From: Symbiodinium natans
Lineage: Eukaryota > Sar > Dinophyceae > Suessiales > Symbiodiniaceae
NCBI GenBank assembly: GCA_905221605.1
Contig: CAJNDS010002841.1
Coordinates: 62,001 to 126,000 of the forward strand
DNA length: 64,000 nucleotides
Direction of reading: 5' to 3'
The position numbers and the translations under genes are program-made. Below, piece after piece: positions 35,200-47,300 of this stretch. Under the pieces are notes generated by a model. That model was not told where the DNA came from. It searched no databases and saw nothing but the letters and a program-made list of their open reading frames with translations. Position 1 is the stretch's first letter, and each line of letters begins with the position of its first letter.

Positions 35200-37090
35200 C
35201 TTGCGATGTCACGATCGAGGCCTGCGATGCGAAGCATCGGCTGCAGCCTTTGGGAGAAAATGACCATTGGAGCTCGCTAGCTTTGCTAGCTTTGCTAGCT
35301 TTGCTAGCTTTGCTAGCTTTGCCAGCCTGCCAAAACGCCCGTATGCCTCACATACGCACGCACACTGCCCCACCGGCTTGCTACACGAATGTGCAGTTGC
35401 TTAGGGCTGAAGCAACCAAAGGCACGTCGTCTCACTACAAGTGGTTGCAGTTGCATGTCTAGCCTCGAGATCCTCAAGGCACGGGCACGTCAATTCCTAC
35501 ATCTGTGGAGCCATATTGGAGCCACCACTCTGATTCACTCTCACTGAGGCTCGTAGTACAGGTGGACCTGACATCTGCCACGGTACTAGGAGTCTCTTCA
35601 GCAAAAAGATCGTCTTGGTCAACGTGCGTAGCTCCTGTCCTTCGTCATCTCATGGGTTTCTGCATGTTTGTATTCTGTCTTCGACTGAGGAGCTCCCTCG
35701 CTTTTCAATGAATGAAAAGTCGTAATTTTGCACATCCTGCCGGCAGCGTTTTTGCCGTGAGAATTGTCACAAAGATCCCGTTTGCAAACCATTGCCATCA
35801 AACCCGACATAGAAACCCTGCATTGCCCCGCACTGCCCCGCACTGCCCCGCACTGCCCTGCACTGCCCTGCACTGCCCTGCACGGCCTCGTAGGTGAAGT
35901 CGACCAGGCCATTGTCCTTCATCTTGCCCTGTACGCAGGAGCGAAAGCAGGCACTAAGCTTTTTCTGAGCCGCTGTGAGCTAAAAATCTTGTCTGAAGCA
36001 GTGGCGAAGTTTCTGGGTACTGAGCCTGTACGAAATGCAAGAAAAAGTGGGGCCAAGAAAAGGTGGCGGGAGGGGGTGCCCTTGGAGCTTAGCATGTTTG
36101 AAGCGGATTGCAGGAAACGAATGCATGCCGGGGAGGTTGGGACAGAAAGCGACGGGAAAAGGACTTGCAAGCAGCATAAGGAAAGGAGGGCACTGTCGGT
36201 GTCAAGCATGTATTCAAAACAAGAGCAGTCTTGGCGCCCGCAGCATGCAAATACGTGGCAAGCGTGTGCGGCTGCACATAATGCAGAGGGATTGAGGGGT
36301 GCTCGAGAACCCAACCATGTACGCTTTCAAGCGAGCAGCATCGAGCAGCAAGAGAGGGGAGGTTTGGCGGAGAAAAGGTCTAGCAGACCACAAGTAGTAG
36401 AGCCCCGCTACCAGCCCTCTCCCTCCCAGCCCCCCCCCCCCCGCGCCCCCCCGCTTCACAAAAAACAAGAGCACTCCCCAAAGATGTGTAGATGCATCGT
36501 CCGTGTATCCGACAAGGACGGGGCCGTTTCCAGGCAAAGTATGAGCATGTCAAAACTGACACTCCGAGCATCGCTAAATGATGTGAGCATATGTGAGCAT
36601 ATGTGAGCCTTCAGCGGGCCCGCTTCCTCATCTTCGGAGTTGTAGATCCTGTCGGAGTTCGGGGTTTCGACAACATATGAAATAGTCACAAAGCAAAACG
36701 CCCAACTGCAAGTGCCCGCAAGAACTGAATTGCTGCGCTACGTTTTTAACTCCTGTAGGCTCCCTTCCTTCCTCTCAGTTGAAGAAGCCGAGGCGCTTGA
36801 AGTCGGAGTCTGGCATCCAGGCCTGGTCGAAACCGAGCCTCTTGCGGCCTTCAGACAGCACCTGACGGACTCGTGGTTTAGGTTGGTTGGGCTGTACGGC
36901 GCTTGGGCTGATGATACATGCAAAGCTTGATCATCCAAGAACCTTGCTTTAAGGCGAGCTGGAAAGGGGCTGAAAGGGGCTGAAAGGGGCTGCAGGGGTT
37001 TCAGGACGACCCTTTTGGAGCCCTACCATTCCGAAGCACTAAGCAGACGTGGCAGGACAAGGCCTCGCTGACATCTGCATCAGCCTGGAA
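35200..37090 (-). CDS. Unidentified gene, copy A (diverged tandem duplicate)
   Basis: I do not recognise the family. Exons in coding order: about 37060-37084 (ADADVSEA), 36797-36861 (VLSEGRKRLGFDQAWMPDSD), about 36620-36649 (RIYNSEDEEAG) and 35887-35928 (GKMKDNGLVDFTYE, 42 nt). Further conserved blocks lie at about 35540-35570 and 35215-35265. The same blocks occur in the same order at 41.19-42.17 kb, which is the best evidence that they are exons. Acceptors are AG before G; donors of the 42-nt and 65-nt exons are GC. The peptides are acidic and hydrophilic. It lies upstream of the VWA gene in the same orientation. Confidence 0.55.
35277..35325. repeat. 9-bp tandem repeat, unit GCTAGCTTT
   Basis: Five near-perfect copies with the GCTAGC core also seen in the array at 5711-5742. 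Confidence 0.85.
35814..35886. repeat. 10-bp tandem repeat, unit CACTGCCCCG/CACTGCCCTG
   Basis: Seven units, the first four ending in CCCCG and the last three in CCCTG. The array touches the 3' end of the 42-nt exon at 35887-35928, so it begins at the intron donor. The duplicate exon at 41712-41753 has no such array. Confidence 0.9.
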
Positions 37091-37399
37091 AAACACAAGC
37101 AACAAGATGTATGTATTGTTAAGACACATTAAAATGTGTGCATACAGATCACGCACCGGTGCCTTACCCATGGTCAAGGATCGGGGGGCTTTAAGGTTCA
37201 GCTTTTTGGGGTTTTTGGACGGTTTAAAGCTTCAAGTTGAGCGTCTCGCTGAGGAAGGGTAGTCCCATTCACTGGCGTGGGGGAGGCGACAAATAAACAT
37301 AAACATAAACACGAGGCATAAACATATAAGCATGAAAACAGAAGTTATGGTATGAAGATGCATATACATGTACATACACATGTACATCTCCATGTACAT

Positions 37400-39890
37400 A
37401 TAGTGCCGTATGGCTATGGTCCATCGGGATGGGCAATTTTGACAACACACCGGGACCTGCATGGGTGCTGTTCACTTTGTATGATGTGATACCAACACAT
37501 GTCAACATATAGACAATAAGGTGCCATCACGCTGTCCCCCGGCGCAACGTTCACGGCAAGAGGGAGGGACGGGAGCGGCCGTGCTTGAGGTCCACAGCGT
37601 TCCCTGGGCTAGTCTTAGCAGGTTCCGCTTCCATAGCAGAAGATATCGCTTCGTCGACCGCCGCTTGTCGGACTGTCTTGCCGGCTGAACAAACGGATCG
37701 CGAATCCTGATGCTATAGCAATCCTTTCAACCCTTTCCTCCCGAACTCCATGCCCGACGCGCGTTCATCAAAGTGAGCATCGTGGCGAGCAATGTGCGAA
37801 CCAGCAATGTGTGAACCATCGCTTTCAGCTGAGTTGACTAGCCTGAAACATGGTCTGCTTGTGCTGATAGTAGTTTGTCCTCCATTGCCGTCCTCCCCCA
37901 CACTCCGCAGCTTCCACCAGCAAATTGATACCATCCTTCTTTCGAAGTTTTCTCTGGCGATGTCCGGCTCACTTTCTGGAAGGCCATGCCCTCAACTTGA
38001 AGTGCCCTCGACCAAGCTCCCGAAGGAACTCCAAGGCGCTGTACCCAAAAGCACGGGATCTGCTTCCATGGAAGGTGAGCAAACGTGACCAAGGTTTTGA
38101 CCTGGTTGCCGGCCAGATGGTTCGACCATGTGGAGGGCAACGTCAGGCTGCCCTTGTGTGGCTGCCCTAGACCTGATATCTTGAAGGTCTTCTCTGAGGA
38201 CTTGTCCTTACCGGCCACACTTGAGCATGACCAGATTGCCCGGCTCCGGACATCTTCGCGTGTTCTGGCTGACAGTGACTACGAACAGGATAGAGTTGCA
38301 ATTGTCCAGGCTGAGAAGGAACTCTCATATCGAACGGCTTTGCTGGGGAGATCGCGGCCAGCGTGTCAGAAATTGAACCTGGCGACTGGGTCCTGTACTG
38401 GAGGCGCCATGAGAATGGATCGAGTAAGGTCATATGTTCAGATCCTAAGGTGGTATTGCTGAGTCGCTGCGGGCGCGTCACGCGTGCGGCACCGGAGCAA
38501 CTTCGCTCTGCATCCAAGAGGGAATGGCAGTCCACAGTGAAGGGTTCAACGGGTCCGGCTGTAGAAGGTCAGGGTGCTACGGGTGTTGGCCTGGTGGAAC
38601 AAGGCGAGCTTCCGAGCATGGACGTTGATAGTCTGGAACAGGTCCTATTCCTGTGCCAGAGGGTGTGGAGGCAGTCTTAAGTCTTAGCGACCTAGCTTGG
38701 GGGTACAGATTGTTGCTGTTGTCCACCCGGATCAGGCAGGGGAGCTTGCGCTCATGATACTGATATACCATGTCATTTGCCTTCAAAGAGTCAGGCGTTT
38801 CACTAGGTTGCGTTGGCCTCGAAGGAAAGAAAGAAACGAGTCGAGGTGCGCATCAAAGACTGTAGTGGGTGCAACTTAAGCAGGCCAAAGCGAAGGAAGT
38901 CGCGGCACGGATGGACCACAGGACTGTCAAGACAGTAGCTGGAAGCACTTTCGACGAGAGTCAGCTTACGCGTTGTCGCTGGATTCTTGCATGCAAACCA
39001 CCTGAGAAGTGCGGATGTCCTGCGGAGCTAAGGCTCGGCTAGCGGTCTTGGGTTTCGAGGGTCCCGACCTGCAAAGTATCCCAAATCACAACAAGGCAAC
39101 CCTAGGCACAGATGCTAGACAGCGGATGCGGCCTTCAACAAATGTATGCTGATTAGTTGTGATGTCTCCACGGCGTTCCTGCAGGGCACAGGGGCTGGCA
39201 TTCTATGAGATTTATCCAAAGTCCCTTGGGCACATGTACCTTCAAAGACCGGTCACTCCCAGAACCCAACCGCAAGCCCAAGGCGAATGGGGTCTTAGGG
39301 GTTCATGCTGTGACGGCATAGGAGGGCGAGATGCTGAGAAGCTTCCAAGTAACAACAGCTTTGAGCCCCACGAGGTGAGTGCACGTTCACAGGGATCCGC
39401 TTTCGGCTGTGGGATGAAATGTGCGATGCTCGCAGAGACTTTGGAGCAGGCGCTCAGTCTCAACACCAGGGCTGTCCCCGGACCGGGCCGGCAGGCAGCC
39501 TGCCAGCGTTCGCCACGTGTCCGTGGCAGTGGGGAGAGCCTTTTGCCGCGGGAGCGTCTTCAAGAGACGTGTGAGCTGGTTCACCCAAACGATATTGGCA
39601 GACAGTCTAATCAAAGAAATGGACAGAGAGGGATCGAGTGCTCTATTGGATAAAGAGACAATCGCAACAATGGCTTCACGAGGCTAAACACAAGCGATTC
39701 CCAAATTACTTAACTAAAAGGCTTTTGAGCTGTCCCAAACGAATCACTTCGCGATATGGCTATCGCCCATCTGGATGGACAACGCACCGAGGTGCACGTT
39801 AAGGACGTGGATGCGTGTTGTTCACTGCGTACGATGTCATTGCCTCCATATTGCAAACGTATGGGACATAACGTCACCGTGGCCACCTAG
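37400..39890 (+). mobile_element. Decayed Ty1/copia-type LTR retroelement
   Basis: Plus-strand pol remnants in copia order. 38159-38330 reads like the pre-integrase-tail region (DYEQDRVAIVQAEKEL). 38363-38530 has the integrase C-terminal GDWVLYW followed by RVTRAAPEQLRSAS. 38880-39010 reads into the start of reverse transcriptase (CRWILACK). 39030-39130 has KARLAVLGFEGPDLQSIP, a typical start of copia reverse transcriptase, in another frame. 39150-39190 has CDVSTAFLQG, and 39570-39685 an RNase H tail (TQTILADSLIKEMDREG). Frame changes and stops between blocks, and an internal region far shorter than a full element, make it non-functional. Two stretches of about 130 bp resembling each other lie in the same orientation at about 37406-37535 and 39757-39890 and may be LTR remnants. 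It is the only recognisable coding material on the plus strand. Confidence 0.75.
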
Positions 39891-40177
39891 GACATGTCTT
39901 CAGAAGAGGACCTTGAAGGATATCAGGCCCAGGTCATAGGCAAGGATGGAGGTTCCCGGAGATCGGGGATACCAGTGCGGGAAATCCACACCAAGACCGG
40001 AGTCTCAGAATCCGAGATCCAATGATCTTGGATGCTTGGGCTTGGATCGTGGATCTTGGATAGTTAGTTGGGCTTGAGAATATTGAATCTTGGATCTGGG
40101 ATCGTCGTAAATCTCTGTCGAGGTAGGTCGGGGAGACAAAAGGGGATTAGCGCATGTGACGCATTTACATGTATCTA

Positions 40178-40292
40178 CATATATATATATATACATATAT
40201 ATATATATCCTACTTATGTGTTTATATGTACGTCTATACATGCAGCACGTGTGTATAAATAAATATATATATATATATATGTATGTATGTAT
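40178..40292. repeat. AT microsatellite cluster
   Basis: Runs of AT/TA, with a short GTAT run at the end, separated by about 45 bp of mixed sequence. Confidence 0.9.
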
Positions 40293-40329
40293 GGCCTCGA
40301 AGCAATCTTGGACAGTGAGAAGTGCGACC

Positions 40330-41090
40330 GAGAGAGGAACCTGCCTTGATCATGAACCGGCAGCGGGCACCCTGCGCAGGGGCTGTGAACCTGGAGAAAG
40401 GCGCAGCGTTGTGGCAAAGTGCTTGGTTTTGCGGCACATTCCACCAAAGAAACTATATACTGCAGCAAGGGTTAATGAATCAGCACGGCGCTCGATCTCC
40501 ACCACGTCACGGCTGAGGACTGGCGTCCTCGCGGTTTGCGGGGTTTGCGTCTCATGAGACGATTGTCATCCGGAGCAGTGGGGGGGGGGGAGGTGCCACT
40601 GCCATCAAACAACAAATGATCCCAATGCCCGTGCCGAGGTGCCATGGCGTGGCAGAGGCGCCGGCTTGTCCCCGCAGCGCCGTGCGGCTCTCCTGTCTGA
40701 TAATCTCTGAGACAAGTCCCTGACAGCCACCTTGTTGCAGCCCTTTACGTTTGGCAACAGCGTCTCGCCTGGCGGGGCGCCGAGCGCAGGCCCACGAAGG
40801 AGAGGGTGGAGCCCAAAAATGCGACCAGCAGGACCTGAGCCGTTGTGAACGGATCTTCTTTAGATGTGGACAGCTTCACCGCTGCTTGGAGAACGCCCCC
40901 ACCCCCAACCCACGCCCCAATCATAGCAAACTTCTGCTTAGATGCGGCAGATAGCAAGTTGGACCGGGCCATGGCGACGAAGCGCGGAGGTGGCTGAGAG
41001 ACGATGCCGGTGCCTGAGCCTCCTGGCTGCAGCATCGGCCGTGATGGCGCCAACTTCCAAACACGACAGGAGAGACCAGTGCTCAAGTCG
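40330..41090 (-). pseudogene. Partial duplicate of the membrane-segment gene (downstream copy)
   Basis: The minus strand carries an exon with a hydrophobic segment (VLLVAFLGSTLSFVGLRSAP, acceptor AG before GTCCTG, about 40760-40835), then the start of the exon ETQTPQTARTPVLSRDVVEI, which breaks into unrelated sequence and a stop soon after EIERRA near 40488. A weak copy of the next exon (FTAPAQGARCRFMIK) is at about 40345-40395. Upstream it has its own sequence (MARSNLLSAASKQKFAMIGA, about 40840-40970). Loss of the exon end makes this a truncated copy or pseudogene of the gene at 42.5-43.1 kb. Confidence 0.5.
40488..40838. repeat. 350-bp direct duplication, copy 1
   Basis: Almost identical to 42631-42981. 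The only clear difference is the length and purity of one G tract. It spans the two exons of the membrane-segment gene and the intron between them. Confidence 0.95.
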
Positions 41091-41179
41091 AGCAGCAGTC
41101 AGCCAGAGACTGTTTCCCTATTTTGGGTCTGGGAGGGATCTAAATGGGGCCTAGGGCAGAGCGGAGTTCCCCCCTTTTC

Positions 41180-42175
41180 CTGCCGCTGGAGGCCTGCGAT
41201 GCAATGCATCCACTTGCAGCCTTCTCTGGGAGAAAGACACAACCACATATCTACTGTACCCTGCCAAATTGCCCGTAGAAGCCTCGACCAAACCTGTAGC
41301 ACTCGCAAACATGGACGACAGTTTGTGCGATGCCTGTGCCGCATCAATGTTATTTGCAGTCGCTGTGTGCCACCAAAACATCCACAGCTTACCCTCAGGG
41401 CCATATGCTAACCGCCTCACTGAGGTTCGTAGTACAGGTGGACCTGGGCTTCGGCAGTCATGCTCACTCTGGCTTTAGCTCTACCCAAGGTGACAAACGA
41501 GCACAGACAAACTACTCTAGGCAAACCTCCACTCCGAGGAAGGACGAACATAATACAACAAATATACTACAAACATACAACGAATACAACGAACACAGCG
41601 GGTGTCACAACGAGTGTCACAACGAGACAAGGCCACGACCACCTCCAACAGCTGAAGTCCCGGACGTCTAAAACGGCCACAGTCTAGAATGCCAATCAAG
41701 CTCAACATGGCCTCGTAAGTGAAGTCGACAAGGCCATTGTCCTTCATCTTGCCCTGCAAGGGATTAGAGTCTAGGGTTTAAGTTGTAGGCTTTGGGATGG
41801 AGGGGTCAGGGTTCTTGGGGGTTTCCCAGTTCACCGCCGGTCTCCCCTCGCCCCGCTCCTTCAAAGGGCCGGCTTCCTCATCCTCGGAGTTGTAGATCCT
41901 TGGGCTATGACCCTGCTATGACCTTCAACCATAAACCCGAGGCCTTTGGGAATCCCAAGAACCGGAAGTCGGGAAAGCTGGACAGACCGCAGCCTGGGCA
42001 CTTGAAGTCGGAGTCCGGCATCCAGGCCTGGTCAAAGCCCAGCCTCTTGCGGCCCTCGGACAGCACCTTCGTACTGACATCCGGGCTTTGGGACATTTTG
42101 GGATGTTGAGGGCATCAGACGGTTGCAGCCAACAACCGGCCTCGCTCACATCTGCATCAGCCTCCGAGTGTCCAA
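41180..42175 (-). CDS. Unidentified gene, copy B (diverged tandem duplicate)
   Basis: The counterpart of the gene at 35.2-37.1 kb with the same exon order: about 42140-42170 (ADADVSEA), about 41998-42064 (VLSEGRKRLGFDQAWMPDSD, with acceptor AAG), about 41880-41905 (IYNSEDEEAG), 41712-41753 (GKMKDNGLVDFTYE, 42 nt as in copy A), about 41415-41445 and about 41190-41245. Exons are well conserved and introns are not, which indicates old duplication under coding constraint. Function unknown. Confidence 0.55.
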
Positions 42176-42479
42176 GCGAATAATCAGGAACCAACCGACA
42201 GAGTGCACAAGAGATCCAGACACAATACTGGAGAACTCTTGCGACCTAAGGATCACAGCACCAGACTGGCGCTTTGAAGAGTTGTGAAGGTGGTGAGAGA
42301 ACTCTGCATAGTACAGCCATGTCAATCATTTCGAAGCATCCAATATGTCTGGCCATTGCGGCTAATTGAAATCCTACTACCGACAACCGCAGCTATCAAC
42401 CCTGAACCCCAAATGGCGAGCCGTGCCCCTCAAACCGTAAATCCCTGTGTCATCAGCATAAACACTTAGACACGCTTGA

Positions 42480-43113
42480 AGCACTGAATGAAGGAGGCAA
42501 TTTGTGCTCCTTGATCATGAAGCGGCAGCGAGCCCCTTGCGCAGGAGCGGTAAACCTGCAGTATCATGTTGGAATTCTGGTTCTTGAGGTCCTGCGATCC
42601 ATCTTTGAGGGCCTGTTTCTCCTGAGCCCGGCGCTCGATCTCCACCACGTCACGGCTGAGGACTGGCGTCCTCGCGGTTTGCGGGGTTTGCGTCTCATGA
42701 GACGATTGTCATCCGGAGCAGTGGCGGGGGGGGGGAGGTGCCACTGCCATCAAACAACAAATGATCCCAATGCCCGTGCCGAGGTGCCATGGCGTGGCAG
42801 AGGCGCCGGCTTGTCCCCGCAGCGCCGTGCGGCTCTCCTGTCTGATAATCTCTGAGACAAGTCCCTGACAGCCACCTTGTTGCAGCCCTTTACGTTTGGC
42901 AACAGCGTCTCGCCTGGCGGGGCGCCGAGCGCAGGCCCACGAAGGAGAGGGTGGAGCCCAAAAATGCGACCAGCAGGACCTTGGGTATCGGGGTCGAGGG
43001 AGGCTCCCGACAAAAACTGCCACCATCCACCTCAAGATGCCATGGAACGAAATGTCACGGAATGCCAGGCTGAGAGCTGCAGGAGCTGCAGTCAACAGTA
43101 ACCCTACGGCCAT
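42480..43113 (-). CDS. Gene fragment with membrane segments and a charged helix
   Basis: I do not recognise the family. Minus-strand segments in order: 43000-43113 (MAVGLLLTAAPAALSLAF, hydrophobic), about 42905-42980 (VLLVAFLGSTLSFVGLRSAP, a second hydrophobic stretch, acceptor AAG before GTCCTG), 42570-42705 (TARTPVLSRDVVEIERRAQE, continuing as a charged helix to DLKNQNSNMI) and about 42505-42555 (FTAPAQGARCRFMIKEHK). The first part suggests a membrane anchor or organelle-targeting leader, the second a soluble helix. It adjoins copy B of the duplicated gene in the same orientation and may be part of the same transcription unit. Confidence 0.5.
42631..42981. repeat. 350-bp direct duplication, copy 2
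   Basis: Near-identical to 40488-40838. This copy has the intact downstream exon and is probably the parent. Confidence 0.95.
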
Positions 43114-43321
43114 GGCTGGAAAACACGGAGTTGAGCTGCGTGCTGAATTCTTCCGGGGATGCGGCAGAAAGGATGCTCGACTTCGCCATGGCGAAAGACT
43201 TGAAGGGGCTGGGAGATGCCGAGTATGTCGAGTCCTTTGAGCCTCCTTGTGAATTTTTTCAAACGGACTCCAATGTCATGCGAAGGGCTGAGGCCACTTG
43301 GCCACACCTGTGGAGGGCAGG

Positions 43322-43341
43322 GGCGGGGGGGGGGGGGGGAA
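43322..43341. repeat. G homopolymer-like tract
   Basis: About 20 bases, nearly all G. Confidence 0.9.
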
Positions 43342-43498
43342 TTCTCAAGCGCAATGCTCTCTCCAGCGCGTGCATGCCTTGAGGAACTCAGGATGACAGC
43401 GTGCATGCAAATGACTCGAGAACTCGCTTTACGCCGATACGTCACTCCCCTCGGCGCGGGCCTATCGGCGTATCGGGCGGGCGCGCGCCGCTGTTTAA

Positions 43499-43620
43499 AC
43501 TCGGCTTTAATGCCTAAATTCTACACCCTAAACCTTTAAACCTTAACCCCATAGGGTTTAAGCTTAAGGGTTTAGGTTCAACTGCCGGCCAAGGTGCAAA
43601 TGCCCAAAGCTTAAACCCTA
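43499..43620. repeat. Short inverted telomere-like block
   Basis: CCCTAAACC-type units (43525-43555) are followed at once by GGGTTTA-type units (43555-43580), then by a few CCCTAA units. The two orientations meet back to back. Confidence 0.7.
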
Positions 43621-43746
43621 ACAAGATTTACCCATTCAACCTGAATCGGCCCGATTCAGGGTGAGTCGGGTTGAATCGGCCCGGAACCCGAATCCAAGAT
43701 CCTGAACTCTGGTCAGACCTGGGTTCTTGGAAAGGGGGGGAGTTAC

Positions 43747-43960
43747 CTCATATGTATATTTATATGTATTTTTTTACCTTTATATATACATATATATATA
43801 TGTATATCTATATATATATATATACTTATTGCTAATTATATTTATATACTTATATGTACTTGTGTATTTACAGATATACATATCTGTGTATACAAATTTA
43901 TACACAAATATGTGTATGTGCGTACGTATATACGCGCATGTCTTTTTTATACATGCGTGT
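43747..43960. repeat. AT/TATG low-complexity tract
   Basis: Interrupted TATATA and TATG/TACA runs. The 105-codon ORF here is a by-product of the repeat. Confidence 0.85.
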
Positions 43961-44351
43961 CTATGTATCTGTGTGAATATCATACAATTTTCGCTTATCC
44001 TGCAGATCCATGAAGACAAGTATCTTGAGTGCTCGTGGTGGTAACTCAAATCGACATCCAACAAGCAGCCCAAGAATCAATTTCATAGGTGGCGGACTTT
44101 GACATGAGCAAAGGTCTGAACGCTGCTGGGTCGCTATTCGCGTTACCCATGGTAGTGGCAAGCTAAGATCTTCTCAGCGACCGTTACATTTGCACATATG
44201 CACACATGGAACACACGCAGGTTTGAGCAAGAACATCCATTTCCTCATAATCAGTCGCGTTCGTTTATCATGAAATGGATTGTGCTTGCCCGTGACCGAT
44301 GCTGCTGATTCCAAGATTTATGTACTGGGAGCTAGCTGTGCCCTTTCATCT

Positions 44352-47300
44352 TCAAATTGAGAATCTGCATCTGATAATCCTCGGTGATTTCCTGTGGCAA
44401 ACACGTGCGCAATAACCAGTGCATCTCGAATTTTGTTTGGCCTTCAAGTGCTTCTGCAACTGCTTCAACTGCTCTTCTGCCACCGTTGCCCGCACCAACA
44501 GCGCCGACCTGCACAGTGTGGGACCTCTGTCTAGCTCAAACATGTTGCTAATCGAATCTAATTCCCACACATCCACACGCCTCTCAGCCTCCAGGTCACG
44601 GACACTCTTTTCAAAAAAGGCCAAACGCTGAGCCTGACACGTGAGAATTCCCAGAAATCTGCCTCTGTCTCGCAAACTCCCCCAGATCCCCCTCAATGCA
44701 TCGGCATAGGCATAGAGCCTGCACACGCCTGTCCGCAGGACTTTGCTGCTCCAGGAATGCCACACGCGCCTAAGGCGGCGGATACGCACAAGATCTTTCA
44801 CACTTCTGCTCCCGAGTACAGAAGCAGTCTGGCCTGCAATGCTCGATTTTGTTCTTGCAGATCTGCCTGGCGGGTCGGCTCTTTGAAAGCTCTTAGCCTC
44901 CACACTTTTAACAAGAAGGTGCGGACATTTGCAGATGCATTGGCGGCGAAGGTGCCGGCATTTCGCAGCGCTTGCACCTGCAGCAGACGATGGATTTTCT
45001 GTTCCACATGTTGAAAATTCCCATCAGCCTCTTCAATGAGTCGATCCTGCATCCTGGCCACCGAGGCAACGAGATCAGAAGGACTTGGAAGCTTCAACAA
45101 GCCGGAACATTTCGTGCGAGTGAACCCAAATGACTTGGTCAAGCGATGCTGCAGCATGAATGCTCAGCACAGGCAAACACGTGGAACAGACAACAACAGC
45201 TTGAGCAACTAGAAGGAACAAAGCTGAAATAGCACAACAAATAGGTTTGAGCCCATTGTAGCATGATGTCACATGCCGGTGCGACTTCGTCAATCGCCCA
45301 GTCTCGAGGGCTTCGTGAGCGTCAGGCCTCAGTCAGAAATTGCACCGAAATTCCCACTACGAAGCTCGAAGCCAAAAGCACTGTCACAGAGATCCGTTTA
45401 TCTTTGTCTAAACCACCTTCCTGGGACGGATCCGTAAGCCCTAAGCTTGACGCTGTACACTTTCCAGGGGCTTAAACCTCCTGGCAGGCTTCGTAGGCTT
45501 TGTCACACGAACTATTTGACAGTTTCTCACACCCGCGACTTTCTTATCAGGCACTAAAGCCTGCGGACACTCTGCGGGCTGAAATTCTGCAAACAAACGC
45601 GGGGAAAAAAACTAAGAAAAGGTGGACTGAATCTGCAGTTGCGAAAAGATGACAGATCCTAAGGCTTCAAGTTGTTCCGTGCTCCCCTTGATGACCGAAT
45701 CAATCGGTTGTCGACATTGAGATTGTTTGTGCTAAGGCACTCAACGAGCTTGGTTCTCTCCATGACTTTGTTCAGGCTTTCATGACGTCGGTTTCTATCC
45801 ACCTGTCCCTTGTCGGTGGGTGGGAGCTTTCTGACAGCCGTCCAGTAGTATGGATGGCCGCACTGCTCTCCCTTGGGTCTCCAAAGAGACTCGCGAAGAT
45901 CTGCGATCTCATCGTGGTCCCATGTGTTGACACTTGGTTACACACCCACACGAGAACTCGATTGCCGATCGTTGCTGAATGCCATGGATGCCACAGAAGA
46001 TCTTTGGAGGGCTTGTACACGGTATGGGCAAGCAAATGCGCAACCTCCTTCTCCTTACACACTATGCCAGGTTTCATGAATCGGCATCACACAACAGTAC
46101 ATCTCGCTCTCCTTTCCCGCGTCGCTCAGATGTGAACTGCAAAAGGTCATGGCAGGAACAGCAAAGTTGACAAGTAAAGGCTGCGGGATGATACAAACAT
46201 ATACAGGCCATACATACCCTTTTTACAATCGTTTACCTGTCTTCGTTGATCAAAGAACCGAAGGGACATCGTTGCCCGTGAGTTTATCTTCAACTAGAAG
46301 GCCCCAATCCAAAAGCTGGGGTTAGAGCCAGCAGCGCCACAACCCTGCTATAACCTGTTTCAACTTGTTGCATCACGGACGCTTGACTTCTTGGTCTTTT
46401 GCCACCTGCCGCCTGGCACGAGTTTCCGCTCCAACTCCGAGAACGGCAAATGTGCTCGCAAGAGGGCTGCACCTCTGCACCTCCGCAAGCTCTTTGCGCG
46501 CTTCGACCAGCTCGGCTTCCCTGGTCGACTCCAGATGTTGAAGCTCCTCGAAACTGGATTGCATGGAATTTCATGGAACTAGCAAGCCAGCTGTGGGTCC
46601 TGCTTCGCCAGAAATGCAGCTTGCGCCGTCCTTGCAGGCATGCAGTTTCAACTCATCAATATGCTTCGTAGAATGGTTGAACGAATAATGTGATGTCATG
46701 CGGCTCTTCTTGGAACTGGTGGCGAACACGCATCATTTCCAGCTGCCCCTCATCAATGATCTGTCTCGTGCGGCTGCGCTCGTCTTCCAAAGACTGCCTG
46801 GGAGGAGTGTTGAGGAGCTGAGAACGGAGGACTCTGTGCAAGCAAACGATCACATATTTGTGTCGGGTAAACCCACCTGAGTCGTTCAACTTCTCCTCTC
46901 ATCGTCTCTTGAATCTTGCCACGCTCCTCTGACCAAGATACCAGAGATAGCGCGTTCACTCCTGTTCACTCCTGTTTCAGTGGGGCAGCCACTGGTCTGT
47001 TCTCCTCGGCGTGCTGCACTGAATCTGCCAGGTGCCCTTCTCGAAGCTCCAGTCGAAGTGCCTGAACACGATTCTCCAGGTCACCTGCAGGGTCATATGC
47101 CGTCGTATGCACTTGCATTGAATGTCCCCATCCTCGGATGCAAGCACAACCCACGAGACCCAGCATCCATCACCAGCCTCTTTCTACCTCTTTCTGAATC
47201 TCAGCCTGGATTTTTGCTTCTGATGCGGCATCTAACCGCATTCGTAGATCCTCGCATCTTTGCAGTCGGGACATGCAAGCAAGTGAGATGAGGTGCAGGC

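Noticed and set aside
43747..44044. 105-codon ORF rich in Y, I and L resembling membrane segments
   Set aside because: Encoded by an AT/TATG low-complexity tract; the apparent hydrophobicity follows from base composition.
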